Shown here one piece after another: positions 48,494-57,377 of a stretch of DNA of 64,000 nucleotides. A program made the translations under genes and the position numbers. The first letter of the stretch is position 1. Each line of letters opens with the position of its first letter. This DNA is from Spirosoma sp. (lineage in GTDB: Bacteria; Bacteroidota; Bacteroidia; Cytophagales; Spirosomataceae), in the NCBI RefSeq assembly GCF_026391055.1, contig NZ_JAPLET010000030.1, positions 186,001 through 250,000 on the forward strand, given 5' to 3'. The notes under the pieces are model-generated. The model was not told the origin of the DNA. It did no database searches and was given only the letters and a program-made list of their open reading frames with translations.

Positions 48494-50854
48494 CTAAAAG
48501 AAGAAGTTGTAAGCGATGGATGGGATCATCGTACCAAATACCGAAAGACGGTACGATTCGGTTCGCTGGTTAAACCGGGTGAAATAAATGGAGTACGGAT
48601 TCTTGTGTGCGTACAGGTTGTAGATACCCAGTGTCCAGATACCATACCGCTTTTGTGCTTTATTGAAGCGGGTATCTTTGGAAAAGGCAACGTCCAGCCG
48701 GTGATAGTCAGGAATCCGGTCAGCATTTCGGCGGGAATAGTCCTGTACTGGCTCACCGTTATACGTATACTGCCCATCTGGATACGTAGCCGGAACACCG
48801 GTGTAATAAACAAAATTGCTCGAAAAAGACCAGTTGTGCGACATTGACCAGCGGGCCTGCACATTGACCGTATGGGGCCGGTCGATGTAGGCCGGATAAT
48901 ACGCACCGCCATTGATCCGGAGGGCATCGAACGCCGTTTGCACCGCAATCAGCGAGCGGGCATACGTATAATTAAGCTGCCCGGTCAGTCGTCCACTAGT
49001 TTTGCTCAGTCCCAATTCAACTCCGTAAGCTTTTCCGGCAGCCTGCACCAGTGCTGTTTCGAGTTTCGGATTTAGGATAAGGTTTGCTCCGTAGCGGTAC
49101 TCGATCTGGTTCTGTAGGCGTTTGTAATACCCTTCCACACTTAGTTCGAGCCCATTATCCAGAAAGTTCTGAAATACGCCCAGCGATACCTGGTCGGCAA
49201 TCTGAGGGTGCTGGTAGCGGTCGCTCAGTTTCCAGAAATCGAGGGGTGTAATGGCGGTTGTATTGGAGATAAGGTTCAGGTACTGGCGCGTTCGACCCGC
49301 ACTGGCTTTGATGGCCGTATGTTTACCCAGTTGCACGCGCAGAGCTAGCCGGGGCTCAAAACCACCATACGCCTGCGCCACCTGACCCGAACGGTAAAGC
49401 ACCGAGTCGGTTACGGTTTCCGGGGAGACTGGCGCATTCTCCGCATAACCGTAAACCGTTTGTGGTCCCAGCAACGCAAAGGCTGAATAGCGAAGCCCGG
49501 CCATCAGGGTAACGGTGGGTATCAACTCCCACTCGGTATTCACATAAGCCCCCAGTTCACGCCCTCGTTCGGGGCTGACTTGTTTGGGGTTAATGCTGGA
49601 CTGATTGTCCGCTGGCTGAATAGCTCCCGTCTGGATACCGTACAGAATGCCATTGACACCAACCTGAACTTTATGCTTCTTTGCAATGGTATAAAAGACA
49701 TCCGCTTTTCCTTCCCGCTGTTCAATATGCGATGTAAAGCGGAAACCCAAATTGGGCGTTACGCCATCAACATTGAGGTAGTAACCGCTGTACAAAGCGG
49801 CCAGATTGAGCTGCATGTTGGGTCGAATCAAGTAACTCCAGCGGCCCGCCAGTACATTCGATTGCCAGCCGTATAGGGTGTCGCCCGGAAACCGGAAATT
49901 ATCCTGACTTCGATAAGCCGAGAGCGAAATTGTATTGCGTTCGTCGGGTGTATACGTTAGTTTAAGATTGCCATCGTAAAAGAAGGCCCGGCTGTTTTTG
50001 ACGCTTGTCGTTGGAAATAGCTGTAGCAGGTAGTTCGGGAAAGCAATGCGCCCACCAGCGAGTAAGGTTAGCTTTTTTGTAATTGGCCCATCAACCACCG
50101 CCCGCACACTCACCGGACTCACCCCACCCGACACCCGCCAGCCATCTTTATTGCCATTTCGGGTACTCATGAGCAGTAACGACGATACCCGACCACCATA
50201 CTGCGCCGAAAAAGCCCCTTTGCTGAGGCTCACGTCCTGCACCATATCGGGGTTAATGTTTGTGTAGAAGCCCAGCAGGTGCGATGTGTTGAACAGGGGC
50301 GCTCCATCAACCAGTACCAAATTCTGATCGGCCCGGCCGCCCCGGACATTAAAGCCCCCCGCCCCTTCGCCCGCCGTTGTGACACCAGCCTGTAAAGACA
50401 GTGCTTTCAGAATATCCGGTTCGCCCAGAACAACCGGCATCCGTTTCAACTCGGGCATACTGAGCTGGATTTGCCCCATCTGCACATCCTTAATGTTTTT
50501 GTCCTTGCGAATGGCGCGTACATCAACTTCATCCAGATCCGTTGAGCGGGGTTGCAGGTAATACTCGACTCGCTTGTTAAAATCGAGAACGACCGTTTCG
50601 CGACCGCGAAAATAGCCTACTGCCGACACGTAGGCCGTGAGCACCCCCGGTGGATGGGTAATTGAAATAACCCCGGCACTATCAGCACGTCCGCCCAGTT
50701 TTGTTTCAGCAATAAATAAGCTGGCCCCGGAAATTGGCTTTCGGGTAATACCGTCCCGAACAATAATACTCAGCCGAAGTCGCTGCTGGGCCATTACAGA
50801 CGAGTGAAAACTGTAAAGACAAACGAAACAAATCAGCAGTAGCCGTAACTTCAT
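48494..50854 (-). CDS. TonB-dependent receptor with carboxypeptidase-like N-terminal domain
   Basis: The 786-residue outer-membrane protein has a signal peptide (ending SVMAQ). A carboxypeptidase-regulatory-like domain (RLSIIVRDGITRKPISGASL) follows, then a plug with LSLQAGVTTAGEGAGGFNVR and GGRADQNLVLVDGAPLFNTS. The rest is a 22-strand barrel ending with the aromatic terminus SIAYNFFF. It imports a ligand across the outer membrane using TonB. With the adjacent DUF4249 gene it forms a standard uptake pair. Substrate not deducible. Confidence 0.93.
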   Translation of the reverse strand: MKLRLLLICFVCLYSFHSSVMAQQRLRLSIIVRDGITRKPISGASLFIAETKLGGRADSAGVISITHPPGVLTAYVSAVGYFRGRETVVLDFNKRVEYYLQPRSTDLDEVDVRAIRKDKNIKDVQMGQIQLSMPELKRMPVVLGEPDILKALSLQAGVTTAGEGAGGFNVRGGRADQNLVLVDGAPLFNTSHLLGFYTNINPDMVQDVSLSKGAFSAQYGGRVSSLLLMSTRNGNKDGWRVSGGVSPVSVRAVVDGPITKKLTLLAGGRIAFPNYLLQLFPTTSVKNSRAFFYDGNLKLTYTPDERNTISLSAYRSQDNFRFPGDTLYGWQSNVLAGRWSYLIRPNMQLNLAALYSGYYLNVDGVTPNLGFRFTSHIEQREGKADVFYTIAKKHKVQVGVNGILYGIQTGAIQPADNQSSINPKQVSPERGRELGAYVNTEWELIPTVTLMAGLRYSAFALLGPQTVYGYAENAPVSPETVTDSVLYRSGQVAQAYGGFEPRLALRVQLGKHTAIKASAGRTRQYLNLISNTTAITPLDFWKLSDRYQHPQIADQVSLGVFQNFLDNGLELSVEGYYKRLQNQIEYRYGANLILNPKLETALVQAAGKAYGVELGLSKTSGRLTGQLNYTYARSLIAVQTAFDALRINGGAYYPAYIDRPHTVNVQARWSMSHNWSFSSNFVYYTGVPATYPDGQYTYNGEPVQDYSRRNADRIPDYHRLDVAFSKDTRFNKAQKRYGIWTLGIYNLYAHKNPYSIYFTRFNQRTESYRLSVFGTMIPSIAYNFFF

Positions 50855-50922
50855 AACGCCGGATGATGGAATAGTCTATAAAAAGAGCCGTAATCTACAA
50901 AAACCTGTGCATACGAACATTC

Positions 50923-51053
50923 GCAGGCGCGGGTATTTACCGCAAAGGCGGCTCTCCCGTGCCTGTCATTGAGCAAGCCGGTCCGGCTTCCCGCTTCGCT
51001 TGCATCAGAGAATACACACTTTATGAACAGACAGAGGTAATACCCGCGCCAGC
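50923..51053. repeat. Repeat cluster between TonB receptor and photolyase
   Basis: GCAGGCGCGGGTATTTACC (from 50923) and GGTAATACCCGCGCCAGC (51036-51053) are near reverse complements, separated by about 90 bp that contains smaller palindromes (GCCGGTCCGGC near 50980). The GCTGGCGCGGG core also appears at 33501. No gene is seen in 50855-51070. The cluster lies after the photolyase stop (minus) and upstream of the receptor start. Confidence 0.7.
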
Positions 51054-51070
51054 AAACGCCCCAGCCTGCC

Positions 51071-52387
51071 CTACTTCACTTTGGCCAATGCTTTTCGGTA
51101 GGTATCGATGGCGCGTTGCCGGGCCATGGCATGGTCGACCATTGGTTTGGGGTAGGCTGGCTGATCGACTTCGGGCACCCACTGGCGGATGTAAACGCTT
51201 TTGGGGTCGAACCGCTGTGCCTGGGCCGTTGGGTTAAAGACCCGAAAATAAGGTGCGGCATCGGTACCTGAACCAGCCGCCCATTGCCAGCCGCCGTTGT
51301 TGGCAGAGAGGTCGTAATCGCGGAGTTTTTTACCGAAGTAGGCTTCACCCCAACGCCAGTCAATGAGCAGATGTTTGCATAGGAAACTGGCAGTAATCAT
51401 ACGGACGCGGTTGTGCATCCACCCAATGGTATTTAACTGCCGCATTCCGGCATCGACAATCGGGTAGCCTGTTTCGCCCCGGCACCATTTGTCAAACTCC
51501 TCTTCGTTATTGCGCCACTCAATCTGGTCGTACTCCCGCCGAAAAGAGTATTGTTCCACGTGCGGGAAGTGGTCGAGTACCTGGAAGTAAAAATCACGCC
51601 AGCAGAGTTCATTCAGAAACGTTTGATCGTCGGCTGCCTTCGCCTGCCGGACCAGTTCACGAACGCTGATGGTGCCGAAGCGCAGGTGAATACTTAATTG
51701 ACTGGTGCTATGCGGTAGTGCTGGGAAATCACGGGTCCTGTTATACGAGTCAAGCAATTTATCAGCTACCGTCCGATCAGGGAAAGGCTCCCCCACCGGT
51801 TGGAAACCCATTTCCTTCAGCGTGGGTAGGGGTTCGGGGTTAGTTTGCCAGAATTGCTTTTTGTACTTTTCGGTTGGGTACGACTTCAGATAGAAATCAG
51901 TCAACGTGTCTTTCCACTTGCGGCTATAGGGTGTAAAAACCGTGTAGGGTGTCTTTTTGCCGCTGAGCACCTCGTCGCGCTCAAAGATAGTCTGGTCTTT
52001 ACTGGTATGAAACCCAATGCCATGTCCGGCCAGCAACTCGTCAATAGTCTTGTCACGTTCTTTGGCGTACCTTTCGTAATCATGGTTGGTAAACACATCA
52101 CCAATTGTATACGTTTCGATCAACTCTTTCCATACGTCAACCGGCTTGCCATAGCGCACGATGATGGTCGACCCCAGTTTTGCCAGCTCATCATGCAGGC
52201 GATTAACTTCCTGAACCAGAAACTCAACCCGACGGTCGAGCCGGTCGTCCAGCGCATCGAGAATGACACGGTCAAAAATAAATACAGGAATAACGGGGCG
52301 GCCACTTTTGAGGGCGTAGTATAAAGCGGCATTATCGTGCAGACGCAAATCGCGCCGAAGCCAGACCAGCGAGAGCGGTTCAGACAT
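51071..52387 (-). CDS. phrB: Deoxyribodipyrimidine photolyase
   Basis: I use the ATG at 52387 (MSEPLSLVWLRRDLRLHDNA, 438 aa); the longer frame adds unrelated residues. The N-terminal photolyase domain (LVWLRRDLRLHDNAALYYAL) binds the antenna cofactor. The C-terminal FAD domain has RFGTISVRELVRQA, ELCWRDFYFQVLDHFPH, WCRGETGYPIVDAGMRQLN and NNGGWQWAAGSGTDAAPYFR. This is the class I CPD photolyase/cryptochrome family. Electron-transfer tryptophans are present in the usual region. It repairs UV-induced cyclobutane dimers with blue light. A cryptochrome-like function cannot be excluded without an alignment. Confidence 0.92.
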   Translation of the reverse strand: MSEPLSLVWLRRDLRLHDNAALYYALKSGRPVIPVFIFDRVILDALDDRLDRRVEFLVQEVNRLHDELAKLGSTIIVRYGKPVDVWKELIETYTIGDVFTNHDYERYAKERDKTIDELLAGHGIGFHTSKDQTIFERDEVLSGKKTPYTVFTPYSRKWKDTLTDFYLKSYPTEKYKKQFWQTNPEPLPTLKEMGFQPVGEPFPDRTVADKLLDSYNRTRDFPALPHSTSQLSIHLRFGTISVRELVRQAKAADDQTFLNELCWRDFYFQVLDHFPHVEQYSFRREYDQIEWRNNEEEFDKWCRGETGYPIVDAGMRQLNTIGWMHNRVRMITASFLCKHLLIDWRWGEAYFGKKLRDYDLSANNGGWQWAAGSGTDAAPYFRVFNPTAQAQRFDPKSVYIRQWVPEVDQPAYPKPMVDHAMARQRAIDTYRKALAKVK

Positions 52388-52447
52388 GTTTTGGTTGGTT
52401 TGTTTATCGGCTAACCCGTCGTGAACCAAAAAAGTTGGGCAAGAAAA

Positions 52448-52492
52448 AGCCGGAAACTGTTAGGTGAATGAATACCACGACAGCTTCCGGCT
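52448..52492 (-). terminator. Hairpin downstream of the small secreted protein gene
   Basis: Arms of 13 nt (52448-52460 and 52480-52492) pair with one mismatch and a 19-nt loop; on the minus strand it is followed by TTTTTCTTG. It ends the transcript of the gene at 52510-52857. Confidence 0.75.
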
Positions 52493-52509
52493 ACTGATAA
52501 CGTAATTTT

Positions 52510-52857
52510 TTATTCTGGCTGGAAACGAAGCCGAACGGTGTGTAACTCGCCCGCATCGCTGCCATATCCATTTATTTTTTTGCCCGTTAACTGGCGAATC
52601 AATGTATTGTTAAGCTGTTCGTTTTTACTGAATACTTCCAGTTGGCAAAGCTCATTGGCGGCATTTACCTTGAACTGAATCACGACAACACCCGCCTGTT
52701 GCGTTGGCTTGAGAGCATCGGGGTACGAAACATATTTCGATAACTGGTTTTCCAGGGTAGCCTTAGCAGCCTTGGGTTTACTTGTTGTTATCGGCGCAGC
52801 GTAGGCTTGCGTTGCCAGGAAGCCTACCAGCATGATAAGAGCAAAATTCTTTTTCAT
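52510..52857 (-). CDS. Small secreted protein with TonB-C-like fold
   Basis: A 115-residue protein with a signal peptide ending AYAA. The mature region (about 30-115) includes LENQLSKYVSYPDALKPTQQ then AGVVVIQFKVNAANELCQLEV, and the pattern resembles the C-terminal domain of TonB-like energy transducers (Y/P start, V-V-I-x-F strand, final R-x-R-F). It lacks the membrane anchor and linker of real TonB. Similar short secreted proteins are common in Cytophagales and unassigned. Function unknown. Confidence 0.7.
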   Translation of the reverse strand: MKKNFALIMLVGFLATQAYAAPITTSKPKAAKATLENQLSKYVSYPDALKPTQQAGVVVIQFKVNAANELCQLEVFSKNEQLNNTLIRQLTGKKINGYGSDAGELHTVRLRFQPE

Positions 52858-53284
52858 GACTTCAATGTGATTAAATGATTAAACAACTACCCTTGTCGCA
52901 AGCCAACCAAATGCTATCGGCGACTAATGTTACCTTAATGTTACGTCAATATTAAGGTAATATTATCTAATCACAAAGAAAATCAATGTTATCATTTTAA
53001 GCCCGTTTTATCAATGTGAGTATAAACAATATATTGTATTGATAAGTATCACATATATGAACTACTTCCTTATAATATTTTGTCATTATTAACTATGTCC
53101 TAATTTTCCCCAAATAGCCAATATTAACTTAATGTTAAGCACTAGCAATATTCTTGTTAATAAAGGAAATATAGCACACATTTTACAGCTTTTGTCAGGT
53201 ATAGAGACTGGCGCGTTTAACCAACAAAGGGTTACCTCTGACCAATGCGGGTTATGCAGAATCTGCGTCTGCGCTCCCTTTCAC
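52858..53284. other. AT-rich intergenic region
   Basis: A 427-bp region with no convincing gene. It is markedly AT-rich and contains an inverted repeat TTACCTTAAT / ATTAAGGTAA (52930-52960, 11-nt loop) among several TTAATGTTA and ATTAACTTAATG copies. It is upstream of the secreted protein gene on the minus strand and downstream of the pseudogene. It could hold a promoter with regulatory repeats for the secreted protein. I see no tRNA or riboswitch. Confidence 0.5.
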
Positions 53285-53806
53285 TTAGTTACGCATCATC
53301 AAACTTTTTTTGATGATAACGACCCAACGTTTATACCCAGCTTCGTTCAGATGCAGCGTATCGGCATCGTATAACAACGGAATGGGTTTCCCATCCGGGC
53401 TAAGAAACGTATAAGCAGTTTCAATAGAATGAAGAGTAGGCGTATGCTCACAATACTGTCGAACTAGCTCGTTGGCGGCACTGGTCTGGTCCCAAACGGC
53501 CCAGCGTTCGGGGGTCCGGGGATACCTGAATCCAGAAAATCGGCAGATCAGGGTGAATGGCCTGCACCTGGCGGGTAACGTTTTTAACTAAATTCAGCAC
53601 CTGCAACGGCGTTTTGTCGACGGGAACATCTACGATGTACGGGTCAGGTCTATAGCCTGTCCGTAACTAACGTTGTTCACGGTATCGAAGCGCGGGGAAA
53701 CCTCGTCGGCAAACCGATGAACCGGTCTTTCCAATTGAGCTGATACCGGATTGGTCAGCCCTGAACCAGCTAGCGAAAGCAAAGTAAGAAGAACGTCCCT
53801 AATCAT
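53285..53806 (-). pseudogene. Decayed SGNH/GDSL hydrolase
   Basis: Read on the minus strand from 53806, an export signal and start (MIRDVLLTLLSLAGSGLTNP) lead into HRFADEVSPRF, then a stop near 53630. In the following frame are PLQVLNLVKNVTRQVQAIHP and IFWIQVSP, and after another frameshift ANELVRQYCEHTPTLHS and YDADTLHLNEAGYKRW. The last segment is the SGNH catalytic Asp-His block (D-x-x-H). The front Gly-Asp-Ser block is missing, apparently with an internal deletion. At least two frame changes plus this loss mean the gene is inactive. It would have been a secreted esterase or carbohydrate esterase. Confidence 0.8.
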
Positions 53807-54026
53807 TTTTGGTCCTGTCGAAGAAACAGATGAGTTGAAACCAGTTTTCAATACGTGGCTTCGTTGAGTAGCAACAGGGGGAAACCTTAAACTGGCATTC
53901 AGATTCCAATAAGACAAAATCGGCACCAGATTGCTCCGGTGCCGATTTTTATAAACCTCATTGGCCATTGCCAACGCTTGTCCAACAACGAATAGCCTAC
54001 CTCAAAATTCAGGCTGGTTCTGTTTC
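53807..54026. other. Intergenic region with a terminator hairpin
   Basis: A 220-bp gap between the pseudogene and the GNAT gene. A 12-bp perfect hairpin (53916-53927 and 53938-53949, 10-nt loop) with an AAAATCGGCACC arm, followed by T-rich sequence on the minus strand, terminates the GNAT gene. The part before 53806 would contain the dead gene's promoter, which I cannot identify. Confidence 0.75.
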
Positions 54027-54734
54027 TTATGCCGTTTCTAACTCACGATTGCGCTGGGCTCGTGAACGCTCTGTCGGGCTGATGCGCATCAGGATGCGGT
54101 TTTTGATACGCATCCAGCGTTCGTATAATTTCGATTCTTTCAGAAAGTTCCAGTTTTCGTCTTTCTGCTCCTTCTTATGTTCTTCCGGATCATACTGCAT
54201 ACCAGTACACAAACAGTGTTTGCGGTTGGTACGCGTCAGGATATCAAAATTAGTGCAGGTCTGGCACCCTTTCCAGAAGGCATCGTCGGCGGGCAGTTCG
54301 CTGAGCGTTACCGGCTGATAGCCAAGGTCAGAGTTAATTTTCATGACTGCCAGACTCGTTGTGATACCAATGATCTTAGCCGTTGGGAACATCGTCCGTG
54401 ATAGTTCAAAAGCTTTGGCTTTGATCCGTGTGGCAATACCACTTTTTCGGTAGTCGGGATGGACAATCAGCCCGGAGTTAGCTACGAACTTGCCGTGCTC
54501 CCACGTTTCGATGTAGCAAAAGCCAACCCATTCGCCGGAGAGGGTCATGGCTACAATGGCTTTCCCTTCCAGCATTTTCTCCATCACATAAATAGGTGAG
54601 CGCTTGGCAATACCGGTTCCCCGGGCTTTGGCACTCTCTTCCATTTGATGGCAGATGGTTTCGGCTAACCGCAAATGATTTTCATTCGCAACCTGGACGA
54701 TATAAAGATCGTTAACTATTTCGGGTGTGATCAT
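54027..54734 (-). CDS. GNAT family N-acetyltransferase
   Basis: A 235-residue GNAT protein. The acyl-CoA motif is LIVHPDYRKSGIATRIK (R-x-x-G-x-A), preceded by GEWVGFCYIETWEHGKFVAN. A special C-terminal part has FWKGCQTCTNFDILTRTNRK and HCLCTGMQYDP, a four-cysteine cluster that may bind a metal. In several Bacteroidota a protein of this kind lies beside arginine biosynthesis genes (argG and others), as I recall. Here no arg gene is adjacent, so it stands alone. It could acylate an amino-acid intermediate. Terminated by a hairpin downstream. Confidence 0.85.
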   Translation of the reverse strand: MITPEIVNDLYIVQVANENHLRLAETICHQMEESAKARGTGIAKRSPIYVMEKMLEGKAIVAMTLSGEWVGFCYIETWEHGKFVANSGLIVHPDYRKSGIATRIKAKAFELSRTMFPTAKIIGITTSLAVMKINSDLGYQPVTLSELPADDAFWKGCQTCTNFDILTRTNRKHCLCTGMQYDPEEHKKEQKDENWNFLKESKLYERWMRIKNRILMRISPTERSRAQRNRELETA

Positions 54735-55103
54735 TGTCGTTTATTGGGCGGTTGTAAAGCCGCAAAACGGAGACAGCGTAATCCGTGCTGATTTGTTAGA
54801 TGAATAAAACGAGAAAAAAGGCGGAAATAGTTTACCACATAGGCAAACAAAATGATATAGTCCTTTCGGACCTAAACCGAAATAGCGTAGTATGGAAGAA
54901 AGTCGGTAGATAAACGAGCTTTGCCATTGGTTCTGCGCTGAAAACGCGGACAATGTTAGAGAGATTATCCGGGTCTTGCAATAGAAATAACGGATTTTTT
55001 ACAGGATAGTTCGAGAATTGGTAAAACATATTTATTAATCGTTCAGTCGTACATGTTTGGTTATTGATATTTTAATCTGTCAACGAATAGATTAACCAGA
55101 CTT
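54735..55103. other. Divergent intergenic region, 369 bp
   Basis: It separates the GNAT gene (minus) from the permease gene (plus) and must contain promoters for both. It is AT-rich in its second half. I found no clear TAnnTTTG box with a correctly spaced TTG, no ORF, no palindrome of note and no tRNA. Confidence 0.5.
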
Positions 55104-56447
55104 GTGCTAACGGCCTTCCCTGCTTCTTCTTATCCGCCCACACTAAGCCGAAGTCGGTGGCTGCGTTATACTGTATTTTTTTACCTGTATGTGATGCAGG
55201 GAATTCCGGCTGGTTTTTCGCTGACAGCCCTGGCCAACTACCTCACTGCTGAAGGCGTGAAACCGTCGGTTGTTGGTTCATTTGCTGCTATTGTCGGACT
55301 GCCCTGGGCCTTCCAGTTTGTGTGGGGGCCGCTAATCGACCGCTATCAGGGTTCTCCGATGGGTCGCCGAAAACCCTGGGTTGTGGGCGCACAATTTCTG
55401 GCGTTTCTAGCCTCGCTGAGCCTTTTGTTTGTTCATAATCCCGTTACACAGATTACCACGCTAGCCTGGCTTTTTTTCGCCCACAGCATCTTTGCCGCAG
55501 TCCAGGATGCCAGTGTGGATGCAATGGCGATTACGGTGATTGCCGAAGATGAGCGGGGGCGCGTTAATGCCTTCATGCGAGCGGGCTTCCTGATTGGTAC
55601 CGGCGTTGGAGCCGCCATATTTTCGCAGCTACTGCGTAAGTATGGTTTCTTTAACGCAGCCCTTAGTCAATCCCTTTGCCTGCTGACGTTAACAGTCATT
55701 ACTTTTTTTATCCGCGAACAACCCGGCGACCAGTTATTACCCTCCTTTACACGATCATCTGCTACCGCTAAGCCTAACTCAGTAAAGCGGGCAACGTTGC
55801 CTGAGCACAACTTCAAATGGCTGTTTACGGAGTTATTCAAAGGTCTTTTCGCCACGCGAAGCTTGCTCTTGTTTGGAGCTATTGTTGCCGCCTACGTGAG
55901 CATAAGCCTGTTTTCAAGAGCCTACAGCTACCAACTGATTCGCGTTTTAGGCTGGGCCGATACGTCCGTATCTGTGCTAACCGGTACGTACGGCATGCTC
56001 GTAGCCACGGGGGCCGCACTGATGGGTGGCTACATTGCCGACCGAATCAGTCCCCGTCGGCTCCTTGTCGTGGTACTAACCGTAGTAGCCGTTTATCTGA
56101 TCTGTTTTAATAGTCTGGCAACGTACTGGACGCAACGGCCGGTGGCTCAAACGGGTCTTGTCACGTTGTATTTTATGGACCCCTGCATCAGCGTTGCGGC
56201 CATGCCTGTGTTGATGGCTATCTGCCGAAAAGGGGTGGAAGGGTCACAGTTTACTACGTATATGGCCTTCGTTAACCTGTCCGACATTCTTGGCTCCTAC
56301 GTATCAGGCCACGCCCTGGACTATATCTCAGCCCCAACAATAGGTCTTCTTGCGGGAGGGCTGGCCACCGTGGCAGCGATTACTATCTTCCTCACCGTAC
56401 GGCATTACAGACCGCGAGATGCTACCGACGGGCAACCTTTGCGCTAG
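55104..56447 (+). CDS. AmpG-like MFS permease
   Basis: A 447-residue protein from a GTG start with about twelve membrane helices. Helix 1-2 reads YVMQGIPAGFSLTALANYL and the next AAIVGLPWAFQFVWGPLIDR, followed by the loop GRRKPWVVGAQ (MFS motif A region). This is typical of the AmpG/PAT branch, which carries muropeptides or acetyl-CoA across the inner membrane. A muropeptide role would fit the lytic transglycosylases elsewhere in the window, though they are 8 kb away. The specific substrate is not proven. The following channel gene starts 77 nt after its stop. Confidence 0.8.
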   Translation: MLTAFPASSYPPTLSRSRWLRYTVFFYLYVMQGIPAGFSLTALANYLTAEGVKPSVVGSFAAIVGLPWAFQFVWGPLIDRYQGSPMGRRKPWVVGAQFLAFLASLSLLFVHNPVTQITTLAWLFFAHSIFAAVQDASVDAMAITVIAEDERGRVNAFMRAGFLIGTGVGAAIFSQLLRKYGFFNAALSQSLCLLTLTVITFFIREQPGDQLLPSFTRSSATAKPNSVKRATLPEHNFKWLFTELFKGLFATRSLLLFGAIVAAYVSISLFSRAYSYQLIRVLGWADTSVSVLTGTYGMLVATGAALMGGYIADRISPRRLLVVVLTVVAVYLICFNSLATYWTQRPVAQTGLVTLYFMDPCISVAAMPVLMAICRKGVEGSQFTTYMAFVNLSDILGSYVSGHALDYISAPTIGLLAGGLATVAAITIFLTVRHYRPRDATDGQPLR

Positions 56448-56524
56448 GCTAATGGCTTCGCTCCGAACTCCATACAAGTTCGGCGTTTGCTTAGTAGCTT
56501 GCAGAACGACCGACCGTTCTTATC

Positions 56525-57322
56525 ATGTCACACCTCCGTAAATCGTTATACCGGGTTCTTGAGACCTCGGCGGGAAAGCGTCGGGGCATAAGCCTCGCGT
56601 TCAACCTTCTCCTAATCACTATTATTACCCTGAATGCCATTGCCATTGTACTGCACACAGTACCCGAGTACGACCGGCAATTTGCCGTTCTTTTCACGGA
56701 TTTTGAAGTGTTCTCCGTCGTCTTTTTTACCATCGAGTACATCATGCGCATCTGGGTTTGTGTCGAGAATGAAAAGTATGGCCACTGGTTTTGGGGGCGG
56801 TTACGTTATATTTTCTCGACCAGCGCCATTATCGACTTCCTGGCTATCTTTCCGTTCTATTTCACGCTCTTCGCCACCGATCTGGCCATTGTTCGCATTC
56901 TGCGGCTGTTTCGTATTTTCCGGCTCTTCCGTATCTCCCGTTATTCCCACGCATTCCGCATGATTCAGACTGTGGTGACGGAGAAAAAAGAAGAACTGAT
57001 ACTAAGCACCATGCTCGTCATTTTCATGCTGATCATTGTATCGAGCGTGATGTATTACGTGGAGCACCCGGCCCAACCCGATAAGTTTTCGAGTATTCCG
57101 GCCACCATGTGGTGGGGCGTTACGGCCATGACAACCGTTGGTTATGGTGATATTCACCCCATAACGCCGTTAGGAAAGCTGCTTGGTGGCGTTACGGCCA
57201 TTATTGGTATTGGTCTATTCGCGCTACCGACGGGTATTTTAGTTTCGGGTTTTAACGAGCACATCCGCGACCGTAAAGCTCCCCAGCGAAAAGTATGCCC
57301 TCATTGCGGGAAGGAGATTTGA
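56525..57322 (+). CDS. Voltage-gated potassium channel (Kv type)
   Basis: The 265-residue protein has six membrane segments. S4 reads RILRLFRIFRLFRISR with an arginine at every third position, the voltage sensor. The pore helix and filter are ATMWWGVTAMTTVGYGDIHP with the TVGYGD selectivity signature. The C-terminus is short and ends VCPHCGKEI, one CxxC pair, which is unusual and could bind a metal. No RCK domain is present. It should open on membrane depolarisation and pass K+ in the inner membrane. It lies beside the AmpG-like gene without a clear link. Confidence 0.94.
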   Translation: MSHLRKSLYRVLETSAGKRRGISLAFNLLLITIITLNAIAIVLHTVPEYDRQFAVLFTDFEVFSVVFFTIEYIMRIWVCVENEKYGHWFWGRLRYIFSTSAIIDFLAIFPFYFTLFATDLAIVRILRLFRIFRLFRISRYSHAFRMIQTVVTEKKEELILSTMLVIFMLIIVSSVMYYVEHPAQPDKFSSIPATMWWGVTAMTTVGYGDIHPITPLGKLLGGVTAIIGIGLFALPTGILVSGFNEHIRDRKAPQRKVCPHCGKEI

Positions 57323-57343
57323 CCCACTCCACTAACATCCAAT

Positions 57344-57374
57344 TTGCCTTTCACCCCCACCGTTGCTAACTTTG
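57344..57374 (+). promoter_or_regulatory. Candidate dnaX promoter, -7 box 3 bp before the ATG
   Basis: TTG, then 20 nt, then TAACTTTG (57367-57374) fits the Bacteroidota TTG/TAnnTTTG promoter pair. The -7 box ends only 3 bp before the dnaX ATG at 57378, so the transcript would begin at or near the start codon, predicting a leaderless mRNA. Confidence 0.45.
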
Positions 57375-57377
57375 AGT

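Noticed and set aside
51071..52387. DASH or animal-type cryptochrome as a firm call for the photolyase gene
   Set aside because: The FAD-domain motifs fit class I CPD photolyase; nothing seen favours cryptochrome, though an alignment would be needed to exclude it.
53132..53374. 80-codon plus-strand frame
   Set aside because: It overlaps the 3' part of the SGNH pseudogene in antisense and has no signal or domain.
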